A DNA stretch of 64,000 bases, taken from assembly GCF_030376605.1 (NCBI RefSeq), contig NZ_JARRAE010000014.1, positions 1 through 64,000 on the forward strand, written 5' to 3'. The number at the start of each line of letters is the position of its first letter. Within the stretch, counting starts at the first letter, position 1. The notes beneath the pieces are model-generated. The model worked only from the letters and a program-made list of their open reading frames with translations, searched no databases and was not told the origin of the DNA. The stretch comes from Pseudochrobactrum sp. sp1633 (GTDB lineage Bacteria > Pseudomonadota > Alphaproteobacteria > Rhizobiales > Rhizobiaceae). The translations under genes were made by a program, and so were the position numbers. Shown here piece after piece: positions 37,481-45,643 of the stretch.

Positions 37481-37930
37481 ATGAATATTGGTCAGGCAGC
37501 AAAAGCATCCGGCGTATCAGCTAAAATGATCCGCTATTATGAGCAAATCGGGCTTGTGCCGGTCGCTGACCGCACATCCGCCGGCTATCGTGATTATTCC
37601 AATACCGATATCCATATGCTCCGCTTCATCAGGCGGGCGCGGGATCTGGGGTTTTCAGTTGCAGAAATCAGCGACCTTCTCAGCCTGTGGCGGGATGATT
37701 CTCGCAAGAGCGCAGAAGTCAAACAAATGGCGCAAGGCCATATCGACGAACTGGCCATCAAAATCAAAGCGCTGCAGGATATGTCCAACACACTGACAAT
37801 GCTGGTCAATGCCTGTCAGGGAGATCACCGACCGCATTGCCCGATCCTGAAACGCCTTGAAACCGATCCGGAGGACGAAGATCTGTCTATCTATCCGCGT
37901 CGCGGTGCTGTGGATCGCAAGTTACAATAA
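37481..37930 (+). CDS. cueR: Copper-responsive MerR-family activator CueR
   Basis: The 149-residue regulator has an N-terminal winged HTH (NIGQAAKASGVSAKMIRYYE), the dimerisation helix, and a metal-binding loop ACQGDHRPHCPI. The two cysteines fall at residues 112 and 120, the same positions and spacing as in Escherichia coli CueR, and the Ser of the SAEVK motif near residue 77 matches the serine that marks sensors of monovalent metals. It should activate the four 19-bp-spacer promoters in this island in response to Cu(I). A good Shine-Dalgarno site (GGAAGGAG) precedes the ATG. Confidence 0.93.
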   Translation: MNIGQAAKASGVSAKMIRYYEQIGLVPVADRTSAGYRDYSNTDIHMLRFIRRARDLGFSVAEISDLLSLWRDDSRKSAEVKQMAQGHIDELAIKIKALQDMSNTLTMLVNACQGDHRPHCPILKRLETDPEDEDLSIYPRRGAVDRKLQ

Positions 37931-38022
37931 GTTTCAAATCCAACATGAGAAACTTCGACGTTTTTGTTCAATGAGAGCCAAAACGTCCTTTTCCGAGAAT
38001 GAATACAATATCCCTCCGCAGT

Positions 38023-38234
38023 GATGGTGTCGACGGAATTACAACAAATATACGATACCTTACGATCATATGGTTCTGCCAAACGAGAGCGGGTCATGAA
38101 GCGCTTTAAATCACCGCGACATTTACGACTTGCATTACTTTCCTCGCAGTAAATTCAACGCCATTAATCACAATGAGTTACGCCAAGCTGCCAACACCAC
38201 ATGGCGTGAAATCGAGTGTCTGAAATCTGCGTGA
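38023..38234 (+). pseudogene. IS6-family transposase C-terminal remnant
   Basis: Translated pieces match the C-terminal part of IS6/IS26-type transposases: DGITTN, LRSYGSAK, RERVMKRFKSP and, after a frame change near 38150, NHNELRQAANTTWREIE. In intact relatives LRSYGAA is separated from RRERAM by a block ending in NNRAENSH. That block is absent here, so the copy has an internal deletion as well as frameshifts. It is inactive, and no terminal inverted repeats were identified. Confidence 0.6.
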
Positions 38235-38303
38235 CAGAGTCATCAAAACCCGAATTATGTTCAGATGCAGGTTAAAGGAACGCTACATCCTCGAACACAA
38301 AGC

Positions 38304-38339
38304 ATTTCACCGCCAAGTAGTTAAACTTGACGGTGAAAT
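38304..38339 (-). terminator. Candidate terminator of the receptor 1 transcript
   Basis: ATTTCACCGCCAAG and CTTGACGGTGAAAT form a 14-bp stem with one mismatch, 35 bases after the receptor stop. Confidence 0.55.
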
Positions 38340-38374
38340 ACTTCAACATATCAACATCTCTAAAAATAGTGCGC

Positions 38375-41300
38375 TCAGAAACGATAGTTCAAGCCCACTT
38401 TGATGCTGTGGTTTTGCAATTTATTTTCGGCTTTACGACCGTCGATTTTTGCACCCGTGCCACTTGAGCTGACATTATGAAGTCCGTTGAAACCTGGCGG
38501 ACATGCTGCAGGCCTGTTAACCCGACCGCATCGAATACGTTCATCATAAGGGGCAACAACACCCGAAGCTGCACCATCGAAATTGAATGTTTTGGCACTA
38601 AATCTTGTGTAGTTATAATCAGCCTTTATCGACCATTTATCACTCAAAGCATATTCCATACCAGCACCGAGTGTGAACCCAAGACGAGTTACCTCTTCCT
38701 GTTCAGAATAATTGAATTTCGTTCCTGTCCCACCCAACATAGAAGATGTTGCACCGGTTGAAATATATTGATCCCGCGTCTGCACTTCATTCATCAGTGC
38801 TATTCCGCCTGTACCGTAAACAAACATCCGGTTGAAGGCGTAGCCAAATTTTGCCTTGGCGGAAGCGGCGACATCATACTGATAGTCCTGCACTGACTGG
38901 ATGGTGCCGTCCTTATAATCTGCAGATTCAGTTGAATAGGTTGTTTGATTGCCTGAAAATGTTGGCTTTGAAATATCCGCTTCAAAACCTGCAACAAAGC
39001 CGTTTGAAAACTGGTGATTATAACCTGCCTGCAAGCCAAAGGAAGCACCGGAGAGATCAAGCGCAGCCGATTCATTGGCGGCAAAGGCATTGGATGTGCC
39101 ATTCATGGCTTCTGTTGTGCCGCTGAGTTTCGACCAGTCCATGCCAATATTTGCCCCGACAAAGAAGCCTGTCCAATCCGTGGTAACGGCTTCTGTTGCG
39201 CTTGTTGTGGTCAGGCCTGAGAACAGCGATCCGTCGCCACTATACACCCCGTCAAGGGATGGCTTGATCGTGAGATCAAATCGGAAAGTACGTCCGGGCG
39301 CTGGCATCAGCGAGGCACTCAGCGCATCCATATAGTAGCGGTCAGTAACATTATCGACCGAGAAACGCATATGTACGTTTTCATTCGGCTCATAGGTTGC
39401 ATAGAGATCAAGCAGCACATAGGGATTCCAGCTGCCGGGGCGGATATTCGTTAAACCGGTTACAACTGTACCATCACCAAGACCCTTCACCATGCGCTTT
39501 CCGACATAGGTCATACGTCCGCCAAGAGTCAGTTTGTCGTCCAGAAAACGCCCCCCTAGATGAATGGTCACAGTATCTTTTGGCGGCACCTGCTGAACAG
39601 CAAAACTATTATAGATGCCTCCCGGAGCACAGGTTGAATAAAGCGCAGACACTGCCCCCTCTGGTGCACAGAACATGACATGGGTATAATGGTTCCAGGC
39701 AAGTCCCCCGAAATACTGGCCAGTGTCATATTCTCCGGACACTTCGAAACCGCGCATATCAGCGTAGTCGAGATTGATGCGTCTCAGCCCACCGGCACCT
39801 TCTGCCCGGGTGATGTAATCCTTGACGTGGTTGTCGAAATAAGCGGCATGTAGCCTAAGCTTATCGCCAGCCAGGAAAGCATCATCCGCCATGTAATTCA
39901 TACCCAGCTCCACGGTGCGATTGCGCTCTGGACGGATAGGGTTTTCATCAGGTTGCACTGTAAAGGACATGCTGGTGGGGGATTCAAAAATGCTCGGCGA
40001 TCGCAGAACACTGCCCGCCTTGGCATAGAGTTGCAGATTATCGACCGGCTCAATTTTGATTGTGCCAAGTGGCGACCAACCCGATGCTTCAGTCTCCAAG
40101 GGTGAACCGAATATCAGATCGCCGGTATTTGAGAGCTTTGGCGCACGATCAAAGGAATGAAAACGGGAGTAACGCAAACTTGGCGAAAGTGTCAGCCAAT
40201 CAAGAGGTTGCCAGTCCATTGTGGCAAAACCGCTCCACTCCTCGCGGTTACCCATTCGTGGTGCGGGTGTGACATTAGCCGTACCGGCTGATGCAAATTC
40301 GTAGCCGCTCGGCAGGCCTACATTCTCTCTGGTGAAAGATGTGCCATAGTTCAATGACAAATCACCAAGGCTCGTTGCGAACAAAGACGTGTTGGAAAGC
40401 GTCGCACCCCAGCGTATCTGGCCTGTATAATAATCGACAAGCCCGATCGGGGAGCCTGCTGAATACATAGATGAATTGATACGCAAATCCATTTTTGTGA
40501 GAAATGTATCAAGCCGCACATCAAAGAGGTCGCTATCATCAGGCTTCCAGCCATAGCGGCCTGTATAGGTGTCCAGATCAATTTTATTAAGAAAGCCCTG
40601 ATATGGCACACCGCCAAACAGAGATAATTGGGTTGGCATGATCTCGCCGTATTCGCTGAGATATTTGGTATAGCCAAGCTCCAGCGAATGTCCGCCATCC
40701 CAGCGAAAATTCCCTTTTAACATCCAGGATGTATTATCTGTCGATGTATTGAGCACTTCTTCGCCAGGGCGGAATTTGCTGAGGTCGGCATCATATCCAT
40801 GTGTGCCGGCGTGGTAATTTCCGGTTTTACGTCGGGCGTAGGCTGCGACTATATCGAAATTCTCGGATGTTTTTGCAATGGCAACGCTACCATTGCCTGA
40901 TGTCGGAACAAATACGCCAGGGCGATCCAAACCAGTATCATTATTGCTGCCTTGTCCCGCAGGCGTGCCGAGAGCAGGAACGCCTGAACTATTGGAAACA
41001 AAGCCTCCTTTGAGGCGTGCACCAAAAGTCTCACCGGGCAGAAGAATATCCTCCGCCTTGATTGTGCTGATACGCACCACACCACCCGTTGCGCCGGTGG
41101 CATCTGCACCATTGCTTGGCCCTTTTTCAATAGCCATGCCACCAATGAAATCAGGGTCAATATAAGAACGTGATTGCGACCCGTTATAACCGCGATACAC
41201 AGACACTTCTTGCGAAGCGCCATCCACGATGACCGGTACGCGACCCTGCCCCTGCATACCGCGGATATTGACATCAACACCGCCAGAATTGCGCGATTCT

Positions 41301-41872
41301 CCGTTCAGAACGCCCGGTATCCCTGAGAAAATATCCCCCGGTGATGTGCCGCGCCGTGCTTCAATCTCATCAGCGGATATATAGGCGCTTGATCCTGGTG
41401 TTTGATATGGTGCGTCAGCTGCACTTATACCGGTTCCACCCGAAATTGTAATTGTATCAAGGAGAACAGTGCCCTCATCGACAGCGCCAAGACGATTGCC
41501 GGACGTTTGAGCCGGATTGATTATCAATGCAGTTGAAGCACTGCTGAACCGATAAGTCAGGTTTGTTCCTTCAAGAAGTTGCCCCAATCCGCTGGCCGCT
41601 GAATATGTGCCCTGTAAGGTGTTTGAACGGATGTTTGATGGTAACGCTCCGTCAAAGGCAACATCTACGCCGGTGACCGCAGAAAAACGGACTAACGCCT
41701 GTGCCAATGGCTGTGGAGGAATGGAGAAACTGTAAGGTGTTGTCGCCTGAGCAAAAGCATCCGTCGCCCCATATGGCACCAATGCAAGATATAATGCCGA
41801 TGCAAGCAGTGTGGTTTTGAAGACCTGCTGGATTTTCGAACCGGATCCGGTTCGTGTTACTAATGCCAGCAT
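38375..41872 (-). CDS. TonB-dependent receptor fused to an Omp25/31-like barrel (module 1)
   Basis: This 1165-residue outer-membrane protein has a signal peptide (to about residue 42, DAFAQ), an STN signalling domain (about residues 45-120), a TonB-box-like DTITISGG, a plug (VNIRGMQGQGRVPVIVDG), a 22-strand barrel ending with GRTFRFDLTIKP, a linker, and from about residue 900 a full second barrel. The second barrel starts WTGFFVGANIGMDW and ends in the terminal strand IKVGLNYRF, exactly as in the Omp25/31 protein at 10947-11687. The other two receptors in this window stop at the GRTFR/GRTIR strand, so the extra barrel is an addition. The start is ATG 41872 after AAGGAG. A TTG five codons earlier overlaps that site. 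The substrate is probably a siderophore or heme. It is controlled by the adjacent fecR and sigma genes. Confidence 0.88.
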   Translation of the reverse strand: MLALVTRTGSGSKIQQVFKTTLLASALYLALVPYGATDAFAQATTPYSFSIPPQPLAQALVRFSAVTGVDVAFDGALPSNIRSNTLQGTYSAASGLGQLLEGTNLTYRFSSASTALIINPAQTSGNRLGAVDEGTVLLDTITISGGTGISAADAPYQTPGSSAYISADEIEARRGTSPGDIFSGIPGVLNGESRNSGGVDVNIRGMQGQGRVPVIVDGASQEVSVYRGYNGSQSRSYIDPDFIGGMAIEKGPSNGADATGATGGVVRISTIKAEDILLPGETFGARLKGGFVSNSSGVPALGTPAGQGSNNDTGLDRPGVFVPTSGNGSVAIAKTSENFDIVAAYARRKTGNYHAGTHGYDADLSKFRPGEEVLNTSTDNTSWMLKGNFRWDGGHSLELGYTKYLSEYGEIMPTQLSLFGGVPYQGFLNKIDLDTYTGRYGWKPDDSDLFDVRLDTFLTKMDLRINSSMYSAGSPIGLVDYYTGQIRWGATLSNTSLFATSLGDLSLNYGTSFTRENVGLPSGYEFASAGTANVTPAPRMGNREEWSGFATMDWQPLDWLTLSPSLRYSRFHSFDRAPKLSNTGDLIFGSPLETEASGWSPLGTIKIEPVDNLQLYAKAGSVLRSPSIFESPTSMSFTVQPDENPIRPERNRTVELGMNYMADDAFLAGDKLRLHAAYFDNHVKDYITRAEGAGGLRRINLDYADMRGFEVSGEYDTGQYFGGLAWNHYTHVMFCAPEGAVSALYSTCAPGGIYNSFAVQQVPPKDTVTIHLGGRFLDDKLTLGGRMTYVGKRMVKGLGDGTVVTGLTNIRPGSWNPYVLLDLYATYEPNENVHMRFSVDNVTDRYYMDALSASLMPAPGRTFRFDLTIKPSLDGVYSGDGSLFSGLTTTSATEAVTTDWTGFFVGANIGMDWSKLSGTTEAMNGTSNAFAANESAALDLSGASFGLQAGYNHQFSNGFVAGFEADISKPTFSGNQTTYSTESADYKDGTIQSVQDYQYDVAASAKAKFGYAFNRMFVYGTGGIALMNEVQTRDQYISTGATSSMLGGTGTKFNYSEQEEVTRLGFTLGAGMEYALSDKWSIKADYNYTRFSAKTFNFDGAASGVVAPYDERIRCGRVNRPAACPPGFNGLHNVSSSGTGAKIDGRKAENKLQNHSIKVGLNYRF

Positions 41873-41920
41873 AAACGTCTCCTTCAAAAGATTTCGGCCG
41901 TATTAAAAGGCGCCTCTATC

Positions 41921-41950
41921 TATAAGGACGAAGAGCTGGTCGAAAAATCC
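41921..41950 (-). promoter_or_regulatory. Candidate ECF sigma promoter of receptor 1
   Basis: On the minus strand, GGGATTTTT, then N13 counted from the last TTT, then GTCCTTATA, about 50 bases before the receptor ATG. The TTT-N13-GTC pattern recurs before fecR2, receptor 2 and fecR3. Confidence 0.45.
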
Positions 41951-41979
41951 CGGTCAAAAAATGGAAAAAATAAAATAAT

Positions 41980-42894
41980 TTAAAGCGGGCGTATAAGGGT
42001 GAGTAATGGCGTCCAGTTTTCGACGCGGACCGGCAGTGCCTCGGCGAGTTTTTGCGTGAGTTGATCCGCTCTTTCAATATTGATGATCAGAGTTACCGGT
42101 CTTTGTGCCAATGCAGCATCAGTGATGATAATTTTTCCGCGTTGCCATTGTTCCAGCTCTTTGACAACCTCGCCAAGCGGACGGGAAATAAAGACAAGAC
42201 GGCCATCAAGCCACGACAGCCTCGTATCAAGCTCGGCTGGTTCCGGAATGCTGAGATTGTTCCCACGACTTCGCACCGCATAACGCTCTTCAACCTGCAC
42301 GGACTGCGAAGAGGTCTCCACTCTGACCGAGTGCTCAGAGACGACGACACTCACGCCGTCATCTTCGTGGCGAACGGAAAAAGCAGTGCCAAGCGCTGTG
42401 GTGTTCACATGCATCGCGCTGACCGTAAAGGGACGTGCACTATCCGGAGCAACATCGAAAAACGCCTCGCCGGCGATCAGTTTCACCAGACGCTTCTGCT
42501 CTGTGAAATGAACTGAAACCGAACTCGCTGACGACAATCGCAGCTTCGATCCGTCAGGCAAAACCGCGGCTTCCACCTTACCGGTTGCACTATAATAATC
42601 GGGCCGGTTTACACTGAATTGATAGTACCCACCGCCAGCTAAAAGCAATGCGAGGCCTGTAGCGCCACCCTTCAACAGTTTTCGCCGGGAAAGCTGTGTT
42701 TGGGATATATCCGGCACCATACCTGCACTGCTCCACAACTGTTCAAGCCGGGAGTAAGCTTGTGCATGACGGCTATCAGCCTCCAGCCAGACTCTGAAAC
42801 CTGCCAGTTGAGCCTCTTCAATATGTTCTTCCAGAAGCAATGCAAACCAATGTGCCGCTTGATTGGAAATATTCTCTTCTTCTGACTTAGACAC
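41980..42894 (-). CDS. FecR-family anti-sigma/sigma-regulator (module 1)
   Basis: The 304-residue inner-membrane signalling protein has an N-terminal cytoplasmic DUF4880 region (AAHWFALLLEEHIEEAQLAGF), one membrane segment at about residues 75-93 (GGATGLALLLAGGGYYQF), and a periplasmic FecR domain (AAVLPDGSKLRLSSASSVSVHF, GEAFFDVAPDSARPFTV, NTTALGTAFSVR) with a C-terminal secretin-like part. It should sense the substrate-loaded receptor 1 through its STN domain and control the sigma factor encoded just upstream. Confidence 0.9.
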   Translation of the reverse strand: MSKSEEENISNQAAHWFALLLEEHIEEAQLAGFRVWLEADSRHAQAYSRLEQLWSSAGMVPDISQTQLSRRKLLKGGATGLALLLAGGGYYQFSVNRPDYYSATGKVEAAVLPDGSKLRLSSASSVSVHFTEQKRLVKLIAGEAFFDVAPDSARPFTVSAMHVNTTALGTAFSVRHEDDGVSVVVSEHSVRVETSSQSVQVEERYAVRSRGNNLSIPEPAELDTRLSWLDGRLVFISRPLGEVVKELEQWQRGKIIITDAALAQRPVTLIINIERADQLTQKLAEALPVRVENWTPLLTLIRPL

Positions 42895-43011
42895 AATTCA
42901 CTTCCGGCAGATAAAATATCGGAGCATTGAACAGACCCCGCTTAACGTTTGGATACATCCTGAAAGTATGAAGCGGTTTTCCGGCAAGACACGCGAAGCA
43001 AAAAATGCCGG

Positions 43012-43575
43012 TCAGCGACGATCAAAAGATGATTTCTCAACCTGCAAATTTTTAAGTGCTGTAACCATGTGATTGAATGCTGTTTTAGGTGAGATACCAA
43101 GCTGTGCACCGATCTGAGCATATGTCATGCCCTCGATACGAGACAAAATAAATACCTGCTGTGCACGTGGCGGCATGTTCGCGATAATCTTCTGTAGCCG
43201 CAGGAGCTCTTCACGAGAAATCAGATGCTGTTCGGCAGATGGCGCATTATCCTGAACCCACTCAAGCTCTTGCACATCAACAATGACGGGAGCGAGTTGA
43301 AGTCGTCTGCGATAATCAAATGCAATATTCCGGCCGGTGCGTATAAAGTAGCCTTTGAGATCTTTGACATCGCCAAGAATGCCTTTTCGCTCCCACAATC
43401 TGACGAAAGTATCCTGCACAAGATCCTGTGTTTCCACGCGGTCTTTAAGGTAGCCGTCAATGACCTTTGTCAGCCTTGTTCGTACGGAGAAAAATACCTC
43501 AACGAAATACGACCCATCCTTCTTGTTATGATCGACGGTTTGCAAAGGAGACTCTCTGATACAGATGGGCTTCAA
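43012..43575 (-). CDS. FecI-type ECF sigma factor (module 1)
   Basis: The 187-residue protein has sigma region 2 (VETQDLVQDTFVRLWER, GYFIRTGRNIAFDYRRR) and region 4 (MPPRAQQVFILSRIEGMTYAQIGAQLGISPKTAFNHM). It directs RNA polymerase to iron-uptake-type promoters. The start is uncertain: no ATG exists in the N-terminal region. The TTG at 43575 lacks a ribosome-binding site, whereas TTG 43545 has AGAGAG upstream. It lies 117 bases before fecR. Confidence 0.88.
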   Translation of the reverse strand: MKPICIRESPLQTVDHNKKDGSYFVEVFFSVRTRLTKVIDGYLKDRVETQDLVQDTFVRLWERKGILGDVKDLKGYFIRTGRNIAFDYRRRLQLAPVIVDVQELEWVQDNAPSAEQHLISREELLRLQKIIANMPPRAQQVFILSRIEGMTYAQIGAQLGISPKTAFNHMVTALKNLQVEKSSFDRR

Positions 43576-43766
43576 TTAATTGTTGACTTATATAATCATG
43601 TTTTCCGGAAATTGAAGTCGTTTTCTGCTATTCGAAAAGTTTAATAACGAACAGGAATTATCAAGCACGGTTATTTCGGCTTAACCATTGCCTTGAGCAG
43701 ATCCGACATTGATAAATCATCGACGCGGCGGGCGCCACATGACGGATACAGCGCCGAAACGGCTCT

Positions 43767-44267
43767 TTAGCCCCCGAAATAGCGTCGTCTGCAGTAGAAT
43801 AGTGTTGCCTTTTCGTCGTTCTCACGAATATCGATAACCCGCCCGAAGAAGACGCGGTGCGTCGCCTGCTCAATGGCATTGGTGAGCTCGCATTCGAAGC
43901 TTACCGATGCGCCGGCCAGTACCGGCACACCCGTGAGACCCTTCCCCCATTCGCCAAACACAAACCGATCCGCTACTGGCGTCTTGCCGCCAAAGACATC
44001 CGAGATGTCCTCCTGACCCGGCGTCAACGTGTTCACGCAGAAGTGGCGCGCGTTGTCAAAAGCAGGAAAACACGAGCTTGTCCGATTGATGCAGACGAGA
44101 AGCGTTGCCGGAGTGTCGCTGACGCTGCAGACCGCCGAGGCGGTAAAACCGTAGCGCTTGCCGCCAAAAACAGTGGTAACAACGCTTACGGCTGAGCCGA
44201 GCCGCGACATACCATTGCGGAATGCCGCCCTGTCCACAATTTGCAGAGGTTGGTCAAATATATCCAT
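43767..44267 (-). CDS. RutF/HpaC-like flavin reductase
   Basis: The 166-residue flavin reductase has the split-barrel FMN-binding family pattern: RLGSAVSVVTT, GFTASAVCSVSDTPATLLVCINRTSS, and FGGKTPVADRF, with the C-terminal block ending FYCRRRYFGG. It reduces FMN or FAD with NAD(P)H and passes it to a partner oxygenase. It lies downstream of mesD on the same strand, separated by 321 bases of repeats. Because MesX-dependent methionine synthesis needs oxygen, a reduced-flavin supply to that system is a reasonable inference. Confidence 0.85.
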   Translation of the reverse strand: MDIFDQPLQIVDRAAFRNGMSRLGSAVSVVTTVFGGKRYGFTASAVCSVSDTPATLLVCINRTSSCFPAFDNARHFCVNTLTPGQEDISDVFGGKTPVADRFVFGEWGKGLTGVPVLAGASVSFECELTNAIEQATHRVFFGRVIDIRENDEKATLFYCRRRYFGG

Positions 44268-44294
44268 TCGATCCCCATAGAGGGTTGAAGAGTG

Positions 44295-44425
44295 GGAGTT
44301 GGCCGTTAGAGCGATTTACGTCCGGATTGGATCATAGCGCTCGCTCTAGATTCTTTATTTGGTCGCATTATCACGGTCGTCAAGTTGATCCAACTTGACT
44401 GTGAAATGCTCTAACGGCCAACTCC
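44295..44425. mobile_element. MITE-like element with perfect 18-bp terminal inverted repeats
   Basis: GGAGTTGGCCGTTAGAGC (44295-44312) and its exact complement (44408-44425) bound a 131-bp non-coding element. GAGTG occurs immediately left (44290-44294) and one base right (44427-44431), which could be a target duplication. The inner sequence shares GAAATGCTCTAAC with rhizobial palindromic repeats. Confidence 0.6.
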
Positions 44426-44541
44426 GGAGTGCAGATTTCGTGAAACCGCATATTTGTTACTGAACACGAGACATTGCTTGCAGCACTAAAGCGCTGTGTG
44501 CCAGACTTGGCACACAGAGGTCGCTCTAACACTTTAAAATC

Positions 44542-44590
44542 AGAGCATAATTTTACCTTAAACTGTTCCAAATTTAAGGAGTTATGCTCT
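44542..44590 (-). terminator. Palindromic repeat at the mesD stop, possible terminator
   Basis: AGAGCATAA and TTATGCTCT with inner arms CCTTAAA/TTTAAGG form a long imperfect hairpin that overlaps the mesD stop codon. It belongs to the TAGAGCATAA type of rhizobial intergenic palindrome and may end the mesXD message. Confidence 0.5.
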
Positions 44591-45617
44591 AGGCCGTGAG
44601 TTCTCTGCGGACGATTTCTGCGCCCGCGCTCAAGGCCTGAAGCTTACCCATAGCAATGGGCCGGGAGAGTGGAGCCATGCCGCAATTGGTGCAGGGATAA
44701 AGCTTGTCTGCATCGACGAACTGAAGCGCTTTTCGAAGGGTTTGAGCAACTTCCTCAGGCGTCTCGATGGTATTGGATGCCACGTCGATGGCGCCTACCA
44801 TCACCTTCTTGCCGCGAATAAGCTCAATCAGATCCATCGGGACGTGGGAGTTCTTACATTCCAGCGAGATCATGCCGATGCTGGATTGCTGCAGCTTGGG
44901 GAATGATTCCTCGTATTGCCGCCACTCTGAACCAAGCGTGCTCTTCCAATCCGTATTGGCTTTAATGCCGTAGCCGTAGCAAATATGCACGGCAGTCTCA
45001 CATTTGAGACCTTCGATTGCGCGCTCCAGCGTAGCGACGCCCCAGTCATTCACCTCATCAAAGAAGACGTTGAAGGCAGGTTCGTCGAACTGGATGATGT
45101 CGACACCAGCAGCCTCCAGCTCTCTGGCTTCCTCGTTAAGGATTTTGGCGAATTCCCAAGCCAGCTTTTCGCGGCTCTTGTAGTGAGCATCATAGAGAGT
45201 ATCGATCATGGTCATGGGACCCGGCAGGGCCCATTTGATCGGCTGCGTGGTATGCTGACGCAAAAATCTGGCGTCCTCGACGAAAACCGGTTTCTGGCGC
45301 GACACAGCCCCGACGACGGTCGGTACGCTCGCATCATAGCGGTTGCGAATTCGCACGGTCTCGCGCTTCTCAAAATCCACGCCGTCGAGATGCTCGATGA
45401 AAGTCGTCACGAAATGCTGGCGTGTCTGTTCCCCATCGCTGACGATATCAATGCCTGCATGTTGCTGGTCGGCCAGCGACAGCCGCAAAGCGTCGCGCTT
45501 GCCTTCCAGTAATTCCTCGTCCTGCAGTTTCCAGGGCGACCAGAGTTTTTCAGGCTGGGCGAGCCAGGAGGGTTTAGGCAGGCTGCCTGCGGTCGATGTA
45601 GGGAGAAGTGTCTTCAA
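44589..45617 (-). CDS. mesD: Folate-independent core methionine synthase MesD (short MetE-like)
   Basis: The 342-residue protein equals only the C-terminal catalytic half of MetE. Zinc ligands are intact: AVHICYGYG near residue 209 (His, Cys), SLECKNSH (Glu) and PCTNCGM near residue 309 (Cys). Short MetE proteins encoded with a DUF1852 protein are the MesD family, which makes methionine from homocysteine without folate and without B12. The methyl donor is not established. The start is TTG 45617, giving the family N-terminus (M)KTLLPTSTAGSLPKPSW with GAGGT upstream. It lies 26 bases after mesX. Calling it full MetE would be an error. Confidence 0.9.
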   Translation of the reverse strand: MKTLLPTSTAGSLPKPSWLAQPEKLWSPWKLQDEELLEGKRDALRLSLADQQHAGIDIVSDGEQTRQHFVTTFIEHLDGVDFEKRETVRIRNRYDASVPTVVGAVSRQKPVFVEDARFLRQHTTQPIKWALPGPMTMIDTLYDAHYKSREKLAWEFAKILNEEARELEAAGVDIIQFDEPAFNVFFDEVNDWGVATLERAIEGLKCETAVHICYGYGIKANTDWKSTLGSEWRQYEESFPKLQQSSIGMISLECKNSHVPMDLIELIRGKKVMVGAIDVASNTIETPEEVAQTLRKALQFVDADKLYPCTNCGMAPLSRPIAMGKLQALSAGAEIVRRELTA

Positions 45618-45643
45618 GATAGGTGACCTCTGTTTCGTTTCAA

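Larger units (their letters stand above)
37931..38374. other. Gap holding a decayed IS6-type transposase
   Basis: The 444 bases between cueR and the receptor gene contain no intact gene. They hold the transposase remnant (38023-38234) and a hairpin (38304-38339), both listed separately. Confidence 0.7.

Noticed and set aside
44589-45617. Annotation as a full cobalamin-independent methionine synthase MetE
   Set aside because: It is about half the length of MetE, lacks the N-terminal folate-binding domain, and is paired with DUF1852, which defines MesD.
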